A stretch of DNA of 64,000 nt, taken from assembly GCF_017051705.1 (NCBI RefSeq), contig NZ_JAFIDJ010000003.1, forward strand, positions 124,001 to 188,000, in the 5' to 3' direction. Source of the stretch: Algoriphagus lutimaris. Lineage in GTDB: Bacteria; Bacteroidota; Bacteroidia; Cytophagales; Cyclobacteriaceae. The notes beneath the pieces were generated by a model. That model had not been told where the DNA came from, searched no databases, and was given only the letters and a program-made list of their open reading frames with translations. This document shows positions 63,929 through 64,000 of this stretch, piece after piece (the stretch's first letter is position 1; every line of letters begins with the position of its first letter). The translations under genes were made by a program, and so were the position numbers.

Positions 63929-64000
63929 ATGAAAAGACCTATTTATTGCATCCTGTTTGCAGGGAGTCTTATTTTTTCTTGCTCAAAGACACAAAATTCC
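63929..64000 (+). CDS. start of a lipoprotein gene (3' end outside window)
   Basis: Only 24 codons are visible: a short basic start (MKRP), a hydrophobic core and LIFSC, a lipobox with Cys at residue 18, followed by SKTQNS. An in-frame ATG seven codons earlier (63908) is a possible alternative start. The protein should be membrane-anchored, but nothing more can be said of its function. Confidence 0.55.
   Translation, partial: MKRPIYCILFAGSLIFSCSKTQNS

Noticed and set aside
1-64000. CRISPR arrays, insertion sequences, prophage genes, restriction or toxin-antitoxin modules
   Set aside because: None were found: no regularly spaced repeats, transposases, integrases or known defence proteins are visible.

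Overview
The window is ordinary core chromosome of a low-GC (roughly 40% by eye) member of the Bacteroidota, most like the Cytophagales and perhaps an Algoriphagus/Cyclobacteriaceae relative. The evidence is an alternative complex III plus aa3 oxidase cluster, the long form of IspG, a SprA-like outer-membrane protein, and promoters of the Bacteroidota type (TTG, 19 nt, TAnnTTTG). No CRISPR array, prophage, transposase or rRNA operon was seen.

Layout. 1-2430 (+): the tail of a YfhO-type membrane protein, a methyltransferase, an FKBP/SlyD-type isomerase and a small cytochrome c lipoprotein. 2487-3793 (-): a lone ABC ATPase and a YjbR protein. 3939-6042 (+): a fatty-acid-hydroxylase-superfamily membrane protein and a polytopic acyltransferase-like protein. 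6105-9037 (-): short-chain dehydrogenase, ispG and a tiny membrane protein. 9101-16313 (-): a large SprA-like outer-membrane protein and a 1233-residue NtrY-like sensor kinase. 16370-32839 (-): the respiratory cluster. In transcription order it runs actA, actB, actC, actD, actE, actF, coxB, coxA, ctaA, ctaB, two subunit III genes and subunit IV, then a terminator, then SCO, a DUF420 protein and an 84-residue membrane protein. A canonical promoter at 32884-32913 drives the cluster and fixes the start of actA.

33204-36956: tRNA-Cys with its own perfect promoter and terminator, a decayed beta-barrel gene, rpsA (six S1 domains) and a PlsC-type acyltransferase. 37062-45871: a membrane protein and cystathionine beta-synthase, a two-gene ABC exporter, a small beta-barrel protein, pyrR-pyrB, a 540-residue secreted protein and an EVE protein. 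45973-52458: a PolX-like protein with a decayed polymerase site, clpC, WbqC, the threonylcarbamoyl-AMP synthase and a Nudix hydrolase. 52548-56917 (+): mltG, a thioesterase, a YihY/BrkB protein and a DUF885 lipoprotein. 56985-57380 holds tRNA-Ser(UGA) flanked by decayed partial copies of itself. 57505-64000 (+): a purple acid phosphatase-like enzyme, a propeller/HEAT/cytochrome c lipoprotein, a 594-residue protein of unknown function with a possible FNR-type operator upstream, and the first codons of a lipoprotein.

How the genes work together: ACIII oxidises quinol and passes electrons through c hemes to the aa3 oxidase encoded in the same transcript, with heme A made by CtaA and CtaB and copper delivered by SCO. 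No clearly new multi-gene system was found. The points most worth a second look are the tRNA-Ser array, the six-heme actA fusion, the PolX-like protein without a polymerase active site, the beta-barrel pseudogene, and the unknown gene behind the FNR-like palindrome.
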